Assembly: GCA_947074125.1 (NCBI GenBank)
Contig: CAMTOM010000039.1
Span: forward strand, 1-8,893
Length of the DNA stretch: 8,893 bases
Origin: an uncultured Desulfovibrionaceae bacterium
GTDB lineage: Bacteria > Desulfobacterota > Desulfovibrionia > Desulfovibrionales > Desulfovibrionaceae
Reading direction: 5' to 3'
Position 1 is the first letter of the stretch. Every line of letters starts with the position of its first letter. The translations under genes were made by a program, and so were the position numbers. Positions 7,667 through 8,893 of the stretch are shown one piece after another. The notes under the pieces are model-generated. The model was not told the origin of the DNA, ran no database searches, and saw only the letters and a list, made by a program, of their open reading frames with translations.

Positions 7667-7673
7667 GGGTGAT
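7667..7673 (+). promoter_or_regulatory. Ribosome binding site of carA
   Basis: GGGTGAT begins immediately after the carB stop codon and ends three bases before ATG 7677. GGTGAT matches the 3' part of the anti-Shine-Dalgarno complement. It decides the start: an in-frame ATG at 7638 lies inside carB, and homologues begin at the MKAILVLEDG-like sequence. The short gap suggests translational coupling with carB. Confidence 0.55.
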
Positions 7674-7676
7674 CCG

Positions 7677-8795
7677 ATGAAAGCGATACTTGTTCTCGAA
7701 GACGGTTTTACGCTGCATGGCAAATCTTTTACTGGCGCTTTTGAAGGCGGCGGTGAGGTGATTTTTAATACAGGTATGACAGGCTATCAGGAAGTCATTA
7801 CTGACCCTTCCTATTGCGGGCAAATGGTGTGCATGACCTATCCGCTTATCGGTAATTATGGAATTACCCGCGAAGATATGGAGTCTTCCAAAGCTCATTT
7901 GTCAGCCTTGCTTGTTAAAGAGTGCTGCAAGCGTCCTTCAAACTGGCGTTCTTATTGTTCCCTCCCTGATTTTCTCATGGAGCAGGCTGTGCCAGGCATG
8001 GAAGGGCTTGATACCAGAGCGTTAACGCGACATCTGCGTTTGCATGGAGCCATGCGCGCTGTTATTTCCACAGGTGAAATGGATGTGACAACGCTTGTTG
8101 CCCGCGCAAAAGCACTTCCCTCAATGGAGGGGCAGAACCTTGTAGCCAAAGTCGCCCCCAAAGAACCTTATATTTGGGATGGAATGGCACCTAAAAAGGT
8201 ATCTCTTGCTTCTGATGGCAAGCATAACTGGCAGGGAACTGGTTTGCCTTTGGTGGTGTATGATTATGGGATTAAATGGAATATTTTGCGCTTGCTGACG
8301 CAGGCAGGTTTTGAAATTTTGGCAGTACCACCTGATTTTTCTGCTGCCGCAGTTAACGCATCTGGTGCGAAGGCTGTATTTCTTTCCAATGGCCCTGGAG
8401 ACCCTGCGGCATTGCATAAAGAAGTGGGGATTATTCGTGAGCTTATTGCGGCATTCCCTGTGGCGGGCATTTGTCTGGGGCACCAGTTGCTTGGCCATCC
8501 CGTAGGGGGGAGCACGATATAGCTGAAATTCGGCCACCATGGTTGCAATCATCCGGTGAAAGACCTGACCACTGGTCGCATTGAAATATCTTCACAAAAC
8601 CACGGTTTTTGTGTTATTCGTGATGATGTTCCTGAGTTACAGACAACAAGTGTGAATCCACATTATGGCACTCTGGTCGGTTTGACACATGCCCTGTTAC
8701 CCCTGTCTTTTGTGCATTATACCCCTGAGCCTCTGATGGCCCGCCCTTGTGGCTGCTATCTCTTTGATCGCTTCCGTTCGTTGCTTGCACGCTGA
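7677..8795 (+). pseudogene. carA: Carbamoyl phosphate synthase, small (glutaminase) subunit, interrupted by TAG
   Basis: CarA hydrolyses glutamine and passes ammonia to CarB. The first 281 codons read as a normal small subunit: N-terminal domain with NTGMTGYQEVITDPSYCGQ (31-49) and LDTRALTRHLRLHGAM (111-126), then a class I glutamine amidotransferase domain with VVYDYGIKWNILR, FLSNGPGDP and GICLGHQLLG holding the nucleophile Cys266. Codon 282 (8520-8522) is TAG. The same frame then continues clearly homologous (LKFGHHGCNHPV, SQNHGFCV) to YLFDRF and TGA at 8793-8795, 372 positions in all, near the family's 380. Past the stop the sequence is damaged: the usual YHPEASPGP reads YTPEPLMAR, so the catalytic His is Thr349, although Glu351 remains. 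The 281-residue product lacks the His-Glu pair and should have no glutaminase activity. A sequencing error at the TAG alone would not explain the missing His. Confidence 0.85.
8520..8522 (+). other. In-frame amber codon in carA
   Basis: TAG lies between GGSTI and LKFGHHG. Most small subunits carry Lys here (TYKLKFGHHG), so one base change from AAG would create it. No frameshift is involved. The six gene ends in the window use TAA or TGA, so this is the only TAG at a coding position that matters here. Confidence 0.85.
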
Positions 8796-8821
8796 TTGAA
8801 GCGAGTGCAAAACGCTGTATG

Positions 8822-8849
8822 GAGGGAACATTTTTCCCTCTTTTTTTTT
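8822..8849 (+). terminator. Intrinsic terminator of carB-carA
   Basis: GAGGGAA (8822-8828) and TTCCCTC (8834-8840) form a perfect 7-bp stem with a 5-base CATTT loop, followed directly by nine T residues (8841-8849). It lies 26 bases beyond the final carA TGA. It is the clearest terminator in the window and shows that the end of the old carA frame is still the end of the transcription unit. Confidence 0.9.
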
Positions 8850-8893
8850 CGCTTTTTTGAGTTTATAGTTGATTGAAATTTTCTTTTTTTCCT
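8850..8893. other. AT-rich tail with no gene seen
   Basis: After the terminator the sequence is T-rich, with further short T runs (8853-8858 and 8884-8890). No start codon with a ribosome binding site and no hairpin stands out. Confidence 0.5.

Noticed and set aside
7638..7676. An upstream ATG start for carA at 7638
   Set aside because: It would overlap the carB 3' end by 29 bases and add 13 residues not typical of CarA; ATG 7677 has a ribosome binding site.
8556..8795. A separate small gene starting at GTG 8556
   Set aside because: It is the in-frame continuation of carA after the TAG. No Shine-Dalgarno precedes the GTG, and the segment is the middle to end of the glutaminase domain, so an independent protein is unlikely.
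1..8893. CRISPR array, tRNA or rRNA gene, transposase or defence system
   Set aside because: No regularly spaced repeats, cloverleaf sequence or transposase motif was found in the window.

Overview
The window is a compact bacterial housekeeping region of roughly balanced base composition. It carries late arginine biosynthesis (argG, argH), carbamoyl phosphate synthesis (carB, carA) and a membrane-anchored TPR protein, with a broken rfbC at the left edge. The protein sequences, the TPR protein style and a G6/C6 hairpin suggest a Desulfovibrio-like member of the Desulfobacterota. That is an impression from reading, not a search result. Two broken genes among six suggest a genome undergoing decay, as in host-associated or symbiotic relatives. 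A metagenome assembly with local errors is the competing explanation.

Layout, left to right. Bases 1 to about 104 are very AT-rich (29 G or C in the first 100) and do not match the gene they adjoin. An rfbC remnant (minus strand, 95-433) ends abruptly at this junction. A 340-base spacer holds two small hairpins and a likely promoter. A TPR protein follows (plus, 772-1395). Between it and argH lies a strikingly long imperfect hairpin (1408-1496). argH (1522-2937) and argG (3061-4263) are on the minus strand, argG upstream, with two stem-loops between them. A 151-base divergent promoter region separates argG from carB (plus, 4415-7666). carA follows 10 bases later, and a strong intrinsic terminator closes the unit at 8822-8849.

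The genes fit one metabolic theme. CarA and CarB make carbamoyl phosphate for pyrimidines and for citrulline. ArgG and ArgH convert citrulline and aspartate to arginine and fumarate. argF, which would join the two halves, is not in the window.

The most notable observation is in carA. An in-frame TAG at codon 282 interrupts the glutaminase domain just after the nucleophile Cys266. The remaining 90 codons stay in frame but have lost the catalytic His (Thr at 349) and the surrounding motif. carB looks fully intact, so the sequence is consistent with a synthetase that has lost, or is losing, its glutamine-using subunit and could depend on free ammonia. I found no phage, CRISPR, RNA gene or defence system, and nothing that I would call a new multi-gene system.
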